This document shows positions 24,801 through 38,600 of a stretch of 64,000 bases of DNA, in pieces. Within the stretch, counting starts at the first letter, position 1, and every line of letters begins with the position of its first letter. A program made the translations under genes and the position numbers. This stretch comes from Eutreptiella sp. 'Long Island Sound 2002' (taxonomy: Eukaryota > Euglenozoa > Euglenophyceae > Eutreptiales > Eutreptiaceae): NCBI GenBank assembly GCA_964036045.1, contig OZ038382.1:43168090-43232089 (forward strand), in the 5' to 3' direction. The notes beneath the pieces are model-generated. The model searched no databases. It saw only the letters and a list, made by a program, of their open reading frames with translations, and had not been told where the DNA came from.

Positions 24801-25649
24801 AGGTGCTTTCATAATGAAGTGTGGTGATACTTGCCGACACAATATCTCAAAATTGAATTCGGGACTTTCTGTCACGTTATTGCAGCTCCCCCTTCAGCGT
24901 TCCGGGAAGGCATTAGAAGAAAATTTAGAAGGGGCATGTTCCATATTTTTGCAAAAAAGTTTCATTTTGGTACGCCACATTTATTGGATTTTCAGGTTGC
25001 TGTGTGGTGGTTGGCTAGGCTGTACGCGTGCTTTCGTAAAGTGGCACCTTTTGCCCTACCCGTTGAGGTTTTCGCTCTGGTCCACTGCCACCACACACCC
25101 ACACTGCCATTGCACCCCCCGCCACCCCCGCGCGCGCGCGCTCGCTCGCCTCGTCTCGTCAAGCCAAGGCATGGCTGGCTTGGCTTGGCATGGTATGGTA
25201 TGGCTTGGTGTGAGAGCCAGGTGCTTTCATAATGAAGTGTGGTGATACTTGCCGACACAATATCTCAAAATTGAATTCGGGACTTTCTGTCAAGTTATTG
25301 CAGCTCCCCCTTCAGCGTTCCGGGAAGGCATTAGAAGAAAATTTAGAAGGGGCATGTTCCATATTTTTGCAAAAAAGTTTCATTTTGGTACGCCACATTT
25401 ATTGGATTTTCAGGTTGCTGCGTGGTGGTTGGCTAGGCTGTACGCGTGCTTTCGTAAAGTGGCACCTTTCGCCCTACCCGTTGAAGTTTTCGCTCTGGTC
25501 CACTGCCACCACACACCCACACTGCCATTGCACCCCCCGCCACCCCCGCGCGCGCGCGCTCGCTCGCCTCGTCTCGTCAAGCCAAGGCATGGCTGGCTTG
25601 GCTTGGCATGGTATGGTATGGCTTGGTGTGAGAGCCAGGTGCTTTCATA

Positions 25650-26069
25650 ATGAAGTGTGGTGATACTTGCCGACACAATATCTCAAAATTGAATTCGGGA
25701 CTTTCTGTCAAGTTATTGCAGCTCCCCCTTCAGCGTTCCGGGAAGGCATTAGAAGAAAATTTAGAAGGGGCATGTTCCATATTTTTGCAAAAAACTTTCA
25801 TTTTGGTACGCCACATTTATTGGATTTTCAGGTTGCTGCGTGGTGGTTGGCTAGGCTGTACGCGTGCTTTCGTAAAGTGGCACCTTTCGCCCTACCCGTT
25901 GAAGTTTTCGCTCTGGTCCACTGCCACCACACACCCACACTGCCATTGCACCCCCCGCCACCCCCGCGCGCGCGCGCGCTCGCTCGCCTCGTTTCGTCAA
26001 GCCAAGGCCCGGCTGGCTTGGCTTGGCATGGTATGGTATGGCTTGGTGTGAGAGCCAGGTGCTTTCATA
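25650..26069 (+). repeat. 420-bp unit (+2 in CG tract)
   Basis: It has one extra CG pair, plus AAAAAACTTTC and CTCGTTTCG shared with unit 21466, and a private AAGGCCCGGC where other units have AAGGCATGGC. The shared markers suggest it descends from the 21466 lineage. Confidence 0.85.
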
Positions 26070-28159
26070 ATGAAGTGTGGTGATACTTGCCGACACAATA
26101 TCTCAAAATTGAATTCGGGACTTTCTGTCAAGTTATTGCAGGTCCCCCTTCAGCGTTCTGGGAAGGCATTAGAAGAAAATTTAGAAGGGGCATGTTCCAT
26201 ATTTTTGCAAAAAAGTTTCATTTTGGTACGCCACATTTATTGGATTTTCAGGTTGCTGTGTGGTGGTTGGCTAGGCTGTACGCGTGCTTTCGTAAAGTGG
26301 CACCTTTCGCCCTACCCGTTGAAGTTTTCGCTCTGGTCCACTGCCACCACACACCCACACTGCCATTGCACCCCCCGCCACCCCCGCGCGCGCGCGCTCG
26401 CTCGCCTCATCTCGTCAAGCCAAGGCATGGCTGGCTTGGCTTGGCATGGTATGGTATGGCTTGGTGTGAGAGCCAGGTGCTTTCATAATGAAGTGTGGTG
26501 ATACTTGCCGACACAATATCTCAAAATTGAATTCGGGACTTTCTGTCAAGTTATTGCAGCTCCCCCTTCAGCGTTCCGGGAAGGCATTAGAAGAAAATTT
26601 AGAAGGGGCATGTTCCATATTTTTGCAAAAAAGTTTCATTTTGGTACGCCACATTTATTGGATTTTCAGGTTGCTGCGTGGTGGTTGGCTAGGCTGTACG
26701 CGTGCTTTCGTAAAGTGGCACCTTTCGCCCTACCCGTTGAAGTTTTCGCTCTGGTCCACTGCCACCACACACCCACACTGCCATTGCACCCCCCGCCACC
26801 CCCCCGCGCGCGCGCTCGCTCGCCTCGTCTCGTCAAGCCAAGGCATGGCTGGCTTGGCTTGGAATGGTAGGGTATGGCTGGGTGTGAGAGCCAGGTGCGT
26901 TCATAATGAAGTGTGGTGATACTTGCCGACACAATATCTCAAAATTGAATTCGGGACTTTCTGTCAAGTTATTGCAGCTCCCCCTTCAGCGTTCCGGGAA
27001 GGCATTAGAAGAAAATTTAGAAGGGGCATGTTCCATATTTTTGCAAAAAAGTTTCATTTTGGTACGCCACATTTATTGGATTTTCAGGTTGCTGTGTGGT
27101 GGTTGGCTAGGCTGTACGCGTGCTTTCGTAAAGTGGCACCTTTCGCCCTACCCGTTGAGGTTTTCGCTCTGGTCCACTGCCACCACACACCCACACTGCC
27201 ATTGCACCCCCCGCCACCCCCGCGCGCGCGCGCTCGCTCGCCTCGTCTCGTCAAGCCAAGGCATGGCTGGCTTGGCTTGGCATGGTATGGTATGGCTTGG
27301 TGTGAGAGCCAGGTGCTTTCATAATGAAGTGTGGTGATACTTGCCGACACAATATCTCAAAATTGAATTCGGGACTTTCTGTCAAGTTATTGCAGCTCCC
27401 CCTTCAGCGTTCCGGGAAGGCATTAGAAGAAAATTTAGAAGGGGCATGTTCCATATTTTTGCAAAAAAGTTTCATTTTGGTACGCCACATTTATTGGATT
27501 TTCAGGTTGCTGCGTGGTGGTTGGCTAGGCTGTACGCGTGCTTTCGTAAAGTGGCACCTTTCGCCCTACCCGTTGAAGTTTTCGCTCTGGTCCACTGCCA
27601 CCACACACCCACACTGCCATTGCACCCCCCGCCACCCCCGCGCGCGCGCGCTCGCTCGCCTCGTCTCGTCAAGCCAAGGCATGGCTGGCTTGGCTTGGCA
27701 TGGTATGGTATGGCTTGGTGTGAGAGCCAGGTGCTTTCATAATGAAGTGTGGTGATACTTGCCGACACAATATCTCAAAATTGAATTCGGGACTTTCTGT
27801 CAAGTTATTGCAGCTCCCCCTTCAGCGTTCCGGGAAGGCATTAGAAGAAAATTTAGAAGGGGCATGTTCCATATTTTTGCAAAAAAGTTTCATTTTGGTA
27901 CGCCACATTTATTGGATTTTCAGGTTGCTGCGTGGTGGTTGGCTAGGCTGTACGCGTGCTTTCGTAAAGTGGCACCTTTCGCCCTACCCGTTGAAGTTTT
28001 CGCTCTGGTCCACTGCCACCACACACCCACACTGCCATTGCACCCCCCGCCACCCCCCCGCGCGCGCGCTCGCTCGCCTCGTCTCGTCAAGCCAAGGCAT
28101 GGCTGGCTTGGCTTGGAATGGTAGGGTATGGCTGGGTGTGAGAGCCAGGTGCTTTCATA

Positions 28160-28576
28160 ATGAAGTGTGGTGATACTTGCCGACACAATATCTCAAAATT
28201 GAATTCGGGACTTTCTGTCAAGTTATTGCAGCTCCCCCTTCAGCGTTCCGGGAAGGCATTAGAAGAAAATTTAGAAGGGGCATGTTCCATATTTTTGCAA
28301 AAAGTTTCATTTTGGTACGCCACATTTATTGGATTTTCAGGTTGCTGTGTGGTGGTTGGCTAGGCTGTACGCGTGCTTTCGTAAAGTGGCACCTTTCGCC
28401 CTACCCGTTGAGGTTTTCGCTCTGGTCCACTGCCACCACACACCCACACTGCCATTGCACCCCCCGCCACCCCCGCGCGCGCGCGCTCGCTCGCCTCGTC
28501 TCGTCAAGCCAAGGCATGGCTGGCTTGGCTTGGCATGGTATGGTATGGCTTGGTGTGAGAGCCAGGTGCTTTCATA
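28160..28576 (+). repeat. 417-bp unit (-1 in A run)
   Basis: The A run of the palindrome region has five A (28299-28303) instead of six. This is the only length change in the window outside the C/CG tract, and the last length change before 84 units of constant length. Confidence 0.9.
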
Positions 28577-31084
28577 ATGAAGTGTGGTGATACTTGCCGA
28601 CACAATATCTCAAAATTGAATTCGGGACTTTCTGTCAAGTTATTGCAGCTCCCCCTTCAGCGTTCCGGGAAGGCATTAGAAGAAAATTTAGAAGGGGCAT
28701 GTTCCATATTTTTGCAAAAAAGTTTCATTTTGGTACGCCACATTTATTGGATTTTCAGGTTGCTGCGTGGTGGTTGGCTAGGCTGTACGCGTGCTTTCGT
28801 AAAGTGGCACCTTTCGCCCTACCCGTTGAAGTTTTCGCTCTGGTCCACTGCCACCACACACCCACACTGCCATTGCACCCCCCGCCACCCCCGCGCGCGC
28901 GCGCTCGCTCGCCTCGTCTCGTCAAGCCAAGGCATGGCTGGCTTGGCTTGGCATGGTATGGTATGGCTTGGTGTGAGAGCCAGGTGCTTTCATAATGAAG
29001 TGTGGTGATACTTGCCGACACAATATCTCAAAATTGAATTCGGGACTTTCTGTCAAGTTATTGCAGCTCCCCCTTCAGCGTTCCGGGAAGGCATTAGAAG
29101 AAAATTTAGAAGGGGCATGTTCCATATTTTTGCAAAAAAGTTTCATTTTGGTACGCCACATTTATTGGATTTTCAGGTTGCTGCCTGGTGGTTGGCTAGG
29201 CTGTACGCGTGCTTTCGTAAAGTGGCACCTTTCGCCCTACCCGTTGAAGTTTTCGCTCTGGTCCACTGCCACCACACACCCACACTGCCATTGCACCCCC
29301 CGCCACCCCCGCGCGCGCGCGCTCGCTCGCCTCGTCTCGTCAAGCCAAGGCATGGCTGGCTTGGCTTGGCATGGTATGGTATGGCTTGGTGTGAGAGCCA
29401 GGTGCTTTCATAATGAAGTGTGGTGATACTTGCCGACACAATATCTCAAAATTGAATTCGGGACTTTCTGTCAAGTTATTGCAGCTCCCCCTTCAGCGTT
29501 CCGGGAAGGCATTAGAAGAAAATTTAGAAGGGGCATGTTCCATATTTTTGCAAAAAAGTTTCATTTTGGTACGCCACATTTATTGGATTTTCAGGTTGCT
29601 GCGTGGTGGTTGGCTAGGCTGTACGCGTGTTTTCGTAAAGTGGCACCTTTCGCCCTACCCGTTGAAGTTTTCGCTCTGGTCCACTGCCACCACACACCCA
29701 CACTGCCATTGCACCCCCCGCCACCCCCCCGCGCGCGCGCTCGCTCGCCTCGTCTCGTCAAGCCAAGGCATGGCTGGCTTGGCTTGGCATGGTAGGGTAT
29801 GGCTGGGTGTGAGAGCCAGGTGCTTTCATAATGAAGTGTGGTGATACTTGCCGACACAATATCTCAAAATTGAATTCGGGACTTTCTGTCACGTTATTGC
29901 AGCTCCCCCTTCAGCGTTCCGGGAAGGCATTAGAAGAAAATTTAGAAGGGGCATGTTCCATATTTTTGCAAAAAAGTTTCATTTTGGTACGCCACATTTA
30001 TTGGATTTTCAGGTTGCTGCGTGGTGGTTGGCTAGGCTGTACGCGTGCTTTCGTAAAGTGGCACCTTTCGCCCTACCCGTTGAGGTTTTCGCTCTGGTCC
30101 ACTGCCACCACACACCCACACTGCCATTGCACCCCCCGCCACCCCCGCGCGCGCGCGCTCGCTCGCCTCGTCTCGTCAAGCCAAGGCATGGCTGGCTTGG
30201 CTTGGCATGGTATGGTATGGCTTGGTGTGAGAGCCAGGTGCTTTCATAATGAAGTGTGGTGATACTTGCCGACACAATATCTCAAAATTGAATTCGGGAC
30301 TTTCTGTCAAGTTATTGCAGCTCCCCCTTCAGCGTTCCGGGAAGGCATTAGAAGAAAATTTAGAAGGGGCATGTTCCATATTTTTGCAAAAAAGTTTCAT
30401 TTTGGTACGCCACATTTATTGGATTTTCAGGTTGCTGCCTGGTGGTTGGCTAGGCTGTACGCGTGCTTTCGTAAAGTGGCACCTTTCGCCCTACCTGTTG
30501 AAGTTTTCGCTCTGGTCCACTGCCACCACACACCCACACTGCCATTGCACCCCCCGCCACCCCCGCGCGCGCGCGCTCGCTCGCCTCGTCTCGTCAAGCC
30601 AAGGCATGGCTGGCTTGGCTTGGCATGGTATGGTATGGCTTGGTGTGAGAGCCAGGTGCTTTCATAATGAAGTGTGGTGATACTTGCCGACACAATATCT
30701 CAAAATTGAATTCGGGACTTTCTGTCAAGTTATTGCAGCTCCCCCTTCAGCGTTCCGGGAAGGCATTAGAAGAAAATTTAGAAGGGGCATGTTCCATATT
30801 TTTGCAAAAAAGTTTCATTTTGGTACGCCACATTTATTGGATTTTCAGGTTGCTGCGTGGTGGTTGGCTAGGCTGTACGCGTGCTTTCGTAAAGTGGCAC
30901 CTTTTGCCCTACCCGTTGAAGTTTTCGCTCTGGTCCACTGCCACCACACACCCACACTGCCATTGCACCCCCCGCCACCCCCCCGCGCGCGCGCTCGCTC
31001 GCCTCGTCTCGTCAAGCCAAGGCATGGCTGGCTTGGCTTGGCATGGTATGGTATGGCTTGGTGTGAGAGCCAGGTGCTTTCATA
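28577..31084 (+). repeat. Transitional zone, six units, first CC alleles
   Basis: Units start at 28577, 28995, 29413, 29831, 30249 and 30667. The CC allele appears for the first time at 28995 and again at 30249 (with CTACCTG). The 29413-29831 pair (half-changed pentamers, then GTCACGTTATT with GTTGAGG) matches pairs at 24396-24814 and 47805-48223. Confidence 0.85.
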
Positions 31085-32756
31085 ATGAAGTGTGGTGATA
31101 CTTGCCGACACAATATCTCAAAATTGAATTCGGGACTTTCTGTCAAGTTATTGCAGCTCCCCCTTCAGCGTTCCGGGAAGGCATTAGAAGAAAATTTAGA
31201 AGGGGCATGTTCCATATTTTTGCAAAAAAGTTTCATTTTGGTACGCCACATTTATTGGATTTTCAGGTTGCTGCGTGGTGGTTGGCTAGGCTGTACGCGT
31301 GCTTTCGTAAAGTGGCACCTTTCGCCCTACCCGTTGAAGTTTTCGCTCTGGTCCACTGCCACCACACACCCACACTGCCATTGCACCCCCCGCCACCCCC
31401 GCGCGCGCGCGCTCGCTCGCCTCGTCTCGTCCAGCCAAGGCATGGCTGGCTTGGCTTGGCATGGTATGGTATGGCTTGGTGTGAGAGCCAGGTGCTTTCA
31501 TAATGAAGTGTGGTGATACTTGCCGACACAATATCTCAAAATTGAATTCGGGACTTTCTGTCAAGTTATTGCAGCTCCCCCTTCAGCGTTCCGGGAAGGC
31601 ATTAGAAGAAAATTTAGAAGGGGCATGTTCCATATTTTTGCAAAAAAGTTTCATTTTGGTACGCCACATTTATTGGATTTTCAGGTTGCTGCTTGGTGGT
31701 TGGCTAGGCTGTACGCGTGCTTTCGTAAAGTGGCACCTTTCGCCCTACCCGTTGAAGTTTTCGCTCTGGTCCACTGCCACCACACACCCACACTGCCATT
31801 GCACCCCCCGCCACCCCCGCGCGCGCGCGCTCGCTCGCCTCGTCTCGTCAAGCCAAGGCATGGCTGGCTTGGCTTGGCATGGTATGGTATGGCTTGGTGT
31901 GAGAGCCAGGTGCTTTCATAATGAAGTGTGGTGATACTTGCCGACACAATATCTCAAAATTGAATTCGGGACTTTCTGTCAAGTTATTGCAGCTCCCCCT
32001 TCAGCGTTCCGGGAAGGCATTAGAAGAAAATTTAGAAGGGGCATGTTCCATATTTTTGCAAAAAAGTTTCATTTTGATACGCCACATTTATTGGATTTTC
32101 AGGTTGCTGCGTGGTGGTTGGCTAGGCTGTACGCGTGCTTTCGTAAAGTGGCACCTTTCGCCCTACCCGTTGAAGTTTTCGCTCTGGTCCACTGCCACCA
32201 CACACCCACACTGCCATTGCACCCCCCGCCACCCCCCCGCGCGCGCGCTCGCTCGCCTCGTCTCGTCAAGCCAAGGCATGGCTGGCTTGGCTTGGCATGG
32301 TATGGTATGGCTTGGTGTGAGAGCCAGGTGCTTTCATAATGAAGTGTGGTGATACTTGCCGACACAATATCTCAAAATTGAATTCGGGACTTTCTGTCAA
32401 GTTATTGCAGCTCCCCCTTCAGCGTTCCGGGAAGGCATTAGAAGAAAATTTAGAAGGGGCATGTTCCATATTTTTGCAAAAAAGTTTCATTTTGATACGC
32501 CACATTTATTGGATTTTCAGGTTGCTGCGTGGTGGTTGGCTAGGCTGTACGCGTGCTCTCGTAAAGTGGCACCTTTTGCCCTACCCGTTGAAGTTTTCGC
32601 TCTGGTCCACTGCCACCACACACCCACACTGCCATTGCACCCCCCGCCACCCCCGCGCGCGCGCGCTCGCTCGCCTCGTCTCGTCAAGCCAAGGCATGGC
32701 TGGCTTGGCTTGGCATGGTATGGTATGGCTTGGTGTGAGAGCCAGGTGCTTTCATA
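31085..32756 (+). repeat. Four-unit block, copy 1 (seven-unit period)
   Basis: The order is CCAGCC unit (31085), CT allele (31503), 718A with seven-C run (31921), 718A (32339). The same order recurs 2926 bp (seven units) downstream. Unit 32339 has private GTGCTCTCG and CCTTTTGCC. Confidence 0.8.
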
Positions 32757-34010
32757 ATGAAGTGTGGTGATACTTGCCGACACAATATCTCAAAATTGAA
32801 TTCGGGACTTTCTGTCAAGTTATTGCAGCTCCCCCTTCAGCGTTCCGGGAAGGCATTAGAAGAAAATTTAGAAGGGGCATGTTCCATATTTTTGCAAAAA
32901 AGTTTCATTTTGATACGCCACATTTATTGGATTTTCAGGTTGCTGCGTGGTGGTTGGCTAGGCTGTACGCGTGCTTTCGTAAAGTGGCACCTTTCGCCCT
33001 ACCCGTTGAAGTTTTCGCTCTGGTCCACTGCCACCACACACCCACACTGCCATTGCACCCCCCGCCACCCCCGCGCGTGCGCGCTCGCTCGCCTCGTCTC
33101 GTCAAGCCAAGGCATGGCTGGCTTGGCTTGGCATGGTATGGTATGGCTTGGTGTGAGAGCCAGGTGCTTTCATAATGAAGTGTGGTGATACTTGCCGACA
33201 CAATATCTCAAAATTGAATTCGGGAATTTCTGTCAAGTTATTGCAGCTCCCCCTTCAGCGTTCCGGGAAGGCATTAGAAGAAAATTTAGAAGGGGCATGT
33301 TCCATATTTTTGCAAAAAAGTTTCATTTTGGTACGCCACATTTATTGGATTTTCAGGTTGCTGCTTGGTGGTTGGCTAGGCTGTACGCGTGCTTTCGTAA
33401 AGTGGCACCTTTCGCCCTACCCGTTGAAGTTTTCGCTCTGGTCCACTGCCACCACACACCCACACTGCCATTGCACCCCCCGCCACCCCCGCGCGCGCGC
33501 GCTCGCTCGCCTCGTCTCGTCAAGCCAAGGCATGGCTGGCTTGGCTTGGCATGGTATGGTATGGCTTGGTGTGAGAGCCAGGTGCTTTCATAATGAAGTG
33601 TGGTGATACTTGCCGACACAATATCTCAAAATTGAATTCGGGACTTTCTGTCAAGTTATTGCAGCTCCCCCTTCAGCGTTCCGGGAAGGCATTAGAAGAA
33701 AATTTAGAAGGGGCATGTTCCATATTTTTGCAAAAAAGTTTCATTTTGGTACGCCACATTTATTGGATTTTCAGGTTGCTGCTTGGTGGTTGGCTAGGCT
33801 GTACGCGTGCTTTCGTAAAGTGGCACCTTTCGCCCTACCCGTTGAAGTTTTCGCTCTGGTCCACTGCCACCACACACCCACACTGCCATTGCACCCCCCG
33901 CCACCCCCGCGCGCGCGCGCTCGCTCGCCTCGTCTCGTCAAGCCAAGGCATGGCTGGCTTGGCTTGGCATGGTATGGTATGGCTTGGTGTGAGAGCCAGG
34001 TGCTTTCATA

Positions 34011-35682
34011 ATGAAGTGTGGTGATACTTGCCGACACAATATCTCAAAATTGAATTCGGGACTTTCTGTCAAGTTATTGCAGCTCCCCCTTCAGCGTTCC
34101 GGGAAGGCATTAGAAGAAAATTTAGAAGGGGCATGTTCCATATTTTTGCAAAAAAGTTTCATTTTGGTACGCCACATTTATTGGATTTTCAGGTTGCTGC
34201 GTGGTGGTTGGCTAGGCTGTACGCGTGCTTTCGTAAAGTGGCACCTTTCGCCCTACCCGTTGAAGTTTTCGCTCTGGTTCACTGCCACCACACACCCACA
34301 CTGCCATTGCACCCCCCGCCACCCCCGCGCGCGCGCGCTCGCTCGCCTCGTCTCGTCCAGCCAAGGCATGGCTGGCTTGGCTTGGCATGGTATGGTATGG
34401 CTTGGTGTGAGAGCCAGGTGCTTTCATAATGAAGTGTGGTGATACTTGCCGACACAATATCTCAAAATTGAATTCGGGACTTTCTGTCAAGTTATTGCAG
34501 CTCCCCCTTCAGCGTTCCGGGAAGGCATTAGAAGAAAATTTAGAAGGGGCATGTTCCATGTTTTTGCAAAAAAGTTTCATTTTGGTACGCCACATTTATT
34601 GGATTTTCAGGTTGCTGCTTGGTGGTTGGCTAGGCTGTACGCGTGCTTTCGTAAAGTGGCACCTTTCGCCCTACCCGTTGAAGTTTTCGCTCTGGTCCAC
34701 TGCCACCACACACCCACACTGCCATTGCACCCCCCGCCACCCCCGCGCGCGCGCGCTCGCTCGCCTCGTCTCGTCAAGCCAAGGCATGGCTGGCTTGGCT
34801 TGGCATGGTATGGTATGGCTTGGTGTGAGAGCCAGGTGCTTTCATAATGAAGTGTGGTGATACTTGCCGACACAATATCTCAAAATTGAATTCGGGACTT
34901 TCTGTCAAGTTATTGCAGCTCCCCCTTCAGCGTTCCGGGAAGGCATTAGAAGAAAATTTAGAAGGGGCATGTTCCATATTTTTGCAAAAAAGTTTCATTT
35001 TGATACGCCACATTTATTGGATTTTCAGGTTGCTGCGTGGTGGTTGGCTAGGCTGTACGCGTGCTTTCGTAAAGTGGCACCTTTCGCCCTACCCGTTGAA
35101 GTTTTCGCTCTGGTCCACTGCCACCACACACCCACACTGCCATTGCACCCCCCGCCACCCCCCCGCGCGCGCGCTCGCTCGCCTCGTCTCGTCAAGCCAA
35201 GGCATGGCTGGCTTGGCTTGGCATGGTATGGTATGGCTTGGTGTGAGAGCCAGGTGCTTTCATAATGAAGTGTGGTGATACTTGCCGACACAATATCTCA
35301 AAATTGAATTCGGGACTTTCTGTCAAGTTATTGCAGCTCCCCCTTCAGCGTTCCGAGAGGGCATTAGAAGAAAATTTAGAAGGGGCATGTTCCATATTTT
35401 TGCAAAAAAGTTTCATTTTGATACGCCACATTTATTGGATTTTCAGGTTGCTGCGTGGTGGTTGGCTAGGCTGTACGCGTGCTTTCGTAAAGTGGCACCT
35501 TTCGCCCTACCCGTTGAAGTTTTCGCTCTGGTCCACTGCCACCACACACCCACACTGCCATTGCACCCCCCGCCACCCCCGCGCGCGCGCGCTCGCTCGC
35601 CTCGTCTCGTCAAGCCAAGGCATGGCTGGCTTGGCTTGGCATGGTATGGTATGGCTTGGTGTGAGAGCCAGGTGCTTTCATA
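34011..35682 (+). repeat. Four-unit block, copy 2 (seven-unit period)
   Basis: Units 34011 (CCAGCC), 34429 (CT), 34847 (718A, seven-C) and 35265 (718A) match 31085-32756 in order. Private changes since copying are GGTTCACTG in 34011, TTCCATGTTT in 34429 and TTCCGAGAGGG in 35265. Past 35682 the match shifts by one unit. Confidence 0.8.
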
Positions 35683-38600
35683 ATGAAGTGTGGTGATACT
35701 TGCCGACACAATATCTCAAAATTGAATTCGGGACTTTCTGTCAAGTTATTGCAGCTCCCCCTTCAGCGTTCCGGGAAGGCATTAGAAGAAAATTTAGAAG
35801 GGGCATGTTCCATATTTTTGCAAAAAAGTTTCATTTTGGTACGCCACATTTATTGGATTTTCAGGTTGCTGCTTGGTGGTTGGCTAGGCTGTACGCGTGC
35901 TTTCGTAAAGTGGCACCTTTCGCCCTACCCGTTGAAGTTTTCGCTCTGGTCCACTGCCACCACACACCCACACTGCCATTGCACCCCCCGCCACCCCCGC
36001 GCGCGCGCGCTCGCTCGCCTCGTCTCGTCAAGCCAAGGCATGGCTGGCTTGGCTTGGCATGGTATGGTATGGCTTGGTGTGAGAGCCAGGTGCTTTCATA
36101 ATGAAGTGTGGTGATACTTGCCGACACAATATCTCAAAATTGAATTCGGGACTTTCTGTCAAGTTATTGCAGCTCCCCCTTCAGCGTTCCGGGAAGGCAT
36201 TAGAAGAAAATTTAGAAGGGGCATGTTCCATATTTTTGCAAAAAAGTTTCATTTTGATACGCCACATTTATTGGATTTTCAGGTTGCTGCCTGGTGGTTG
36301 GCTAGGCTGTACGCGTGCTTTCGTAAAGTGGCACCTTTCGCCCTACCCGTTGAAGTTTTCGCTCTGGTCCACTGCCACCACACACCCACACTGCCATTGC
36401 ACCCCCCGCCACCCCCGCGCGCGCGCGCTCGCTCGCCTCGTCTCGTCAAGCCAAGGCATGGCTGGCTTGGCTTGGCATGGTATGGTATGGCTTGGTGTGA
36501 GAGCCAGGTGCTTTCATAATGAAGTGTGGTGATACTTGCCGACACAATATCTCAAAATTGAATTCGGGACTTTCTGTCAAGTTATTGCAGCTCCCCCTTC
36601 AGCGTTCCGGGAAGGCATTAGAAGAAAATTTAGAAGGGGCATGTTCCATATTTTTGCAAAAAAGTTTCATTTTGATACGCCACATTTATTGGATTTTCAG
36701 GTTGCTGCGTGGTGGTTGGCTAGGCTGTACGCGTGCTTTCGTAAAGTGGCACCTTTCGCCCTACCCGTTGAAGTTTTCGCTCTGGTCCACTGCCACCAGA
36801 CACCCACACTGCCATTGCACCCCCCGCCACCCCCGCGCGCGCGCGCTCGCTCGCCTCGTCTCGTCAAGCCAAGGCATGGCTGGCTTGGCTTGGCATGGTA
36901 TGGTATGGCTTGGTGTGAGAGCCAGGTGCTTTCATAATGAAGTGTGGTGATACTTGCCGACACAATATCTCAAAATTGAATTCGGGACTTTCTGTCAAGT
37001 TATTGCAGCTCCCCCTTCAGCGTTCCGGGAAGGCATTAGAAGAAAATTTAGAAGGGGCATGTTCCATATTTTTGCAAAAAAGTTTCATTTTGGTACGCCA
37101 CATTTATTGGATTTTCAGGTTGCTGCTTGGTGGTTGGCTAGGCTGTACGCGTGCTTTCGTAAAGTGGCACCTTTCGCCCTACCCGTTGAAGTTTTCGCTC
37201 TGGTCCACTGCCACCACACACCCACACTGCCATTGCACCCCCCGCCACCCCCGCGCGCGCGCGCTCGCTCGCCTCGTCTCGTCAAGCCAAGGCATGGCTG
37301 GCTTGGCTTGGCATGGTATGGTATGGCTTGGTGTGAGAGCCAGGTGCTTTCATAATGAAGTGTGGTGATACTTGCCGACACAATATCTCAAAATTGAATT
37401 CGGGACTTTCTGTCAAGTTATTGCAGCTCCCCCTTCAGCGTTCCGGGAAGGCATTAGAAGAAAATTTAGAAGGGGCATGTTCCATATTTTTGCAAAAAAG
37501 TTTCATTTTGATACGCCACATTTATTGGATTTTCTGGTTGCTGCGTGGTGGTTGGCTAGGCTGTACGCGTGCTTTCGTAAAGTGGCACCTTTCGCCCTAC
37601 CCGTTGAAGTTTTCGCTCTGGTCCACTGCCACCACACACCCACACTGCCATTGCACCCCCCGCCACCCCCGCGCGCGCGCGCTCGCTCGCCTCGTCTCGT
37701 CAAGCCAAGGCATGGCTGGCTTGGCTTGGCATGGTATGGTATGGCTTGGTGTGAGAGCCAGGTGCTTTCATAATGAAGTGTGGTGATACTTGCCGACACA
37801 ATATCTCAAAATTGAATTCGGGACTTTCTGTCAAGTTATTGCAGCTCCCCCTTCAGCGTTCCGGGAAGGCATTAGAAGAAAATTTAGAAGGGGCATGTTC
37901 CATATTTTTGCAAAAAAGTTTCATTTTGGTACGCCACATTTATTGGATTTTCAGGTTGCTGCTTGGTGGTTGGCTAGGCTGTACGCGTGCTTTCGTAAAG
38001 TGGCACCTTTCGCCCTACCCGTTGAAGTTTTCGCTCTGGTCCACTGCCACCACACACCCACACTGCCATTGCACCCCCCGCCACCCCCGCGCGCGCGCGC
38101 TCGCTCGCCTCGTCTCGTCAAGCCAAGGCATGGCTGGCTTGGCTTGGCATGGTATGGTATGGCTTGGTGTGAGAGCCAGGTGCTTTCATAATGAAGTGTG
38201 GTGATACTTGCCGACACAATATCTCAAAATTGAATTCGGGACTTTCTGTCAAGTTATTGCAGCTCCCCCTTCAGCGTTCCGGGAAGGCATTAGAAGAAAA
38301 TTTAGAAGGGGCATGTTCCATATTTTTGCAAAAAAGTTTCATTTTGGTACGCCACATTTATTGGATTTTCAGGTTGCTGCGTGGTGGTTGGCTAGGCTGT
38401 ACGCGTGCTTTCGTAAAGTGGCACCTTTCGCCCTACCCGTTGAAGTTTTCGCTCTGGTCCACTGCCACCACACACCCACACTGCCATTGCACCCCCCGCC
38501 ACCCCCGCGCGCGCGCGCTCGCTCGCCTCGTCTCGTCAAGCCAAGGCATGGCTGGCTTGGCTTGGCATGGTATGGTATGGCTTGGTGTGAGAGCCAGGTG

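Larger units (their letters stand above)
21888..28576 (+). repeat. Three-unit (1254-bp) higher-order repeat zone, 16 units
   Basis: Three unit types recur in order. Type a has the TG allele and CCTCATCTCG. Type b has the CG allele, seven-C run and changed pentamers. Type c has the TG allele with GTTGAGG. a-b-c is seen at 21888-22306-22724, 23142-23560-23978 and 26070-26488-26906, and b-c again at 27742-28160. In the first two triplets type a also shares CTGCAACC and GCTTTGCATGG. Units 24396-24814 are a related b-c pair with extra changes (AAAATCGAATTC; GTCACGTTATT). 25232, 25650 and 27324 are ordinary CG-allele units between triplets. Confidence 0.85.
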
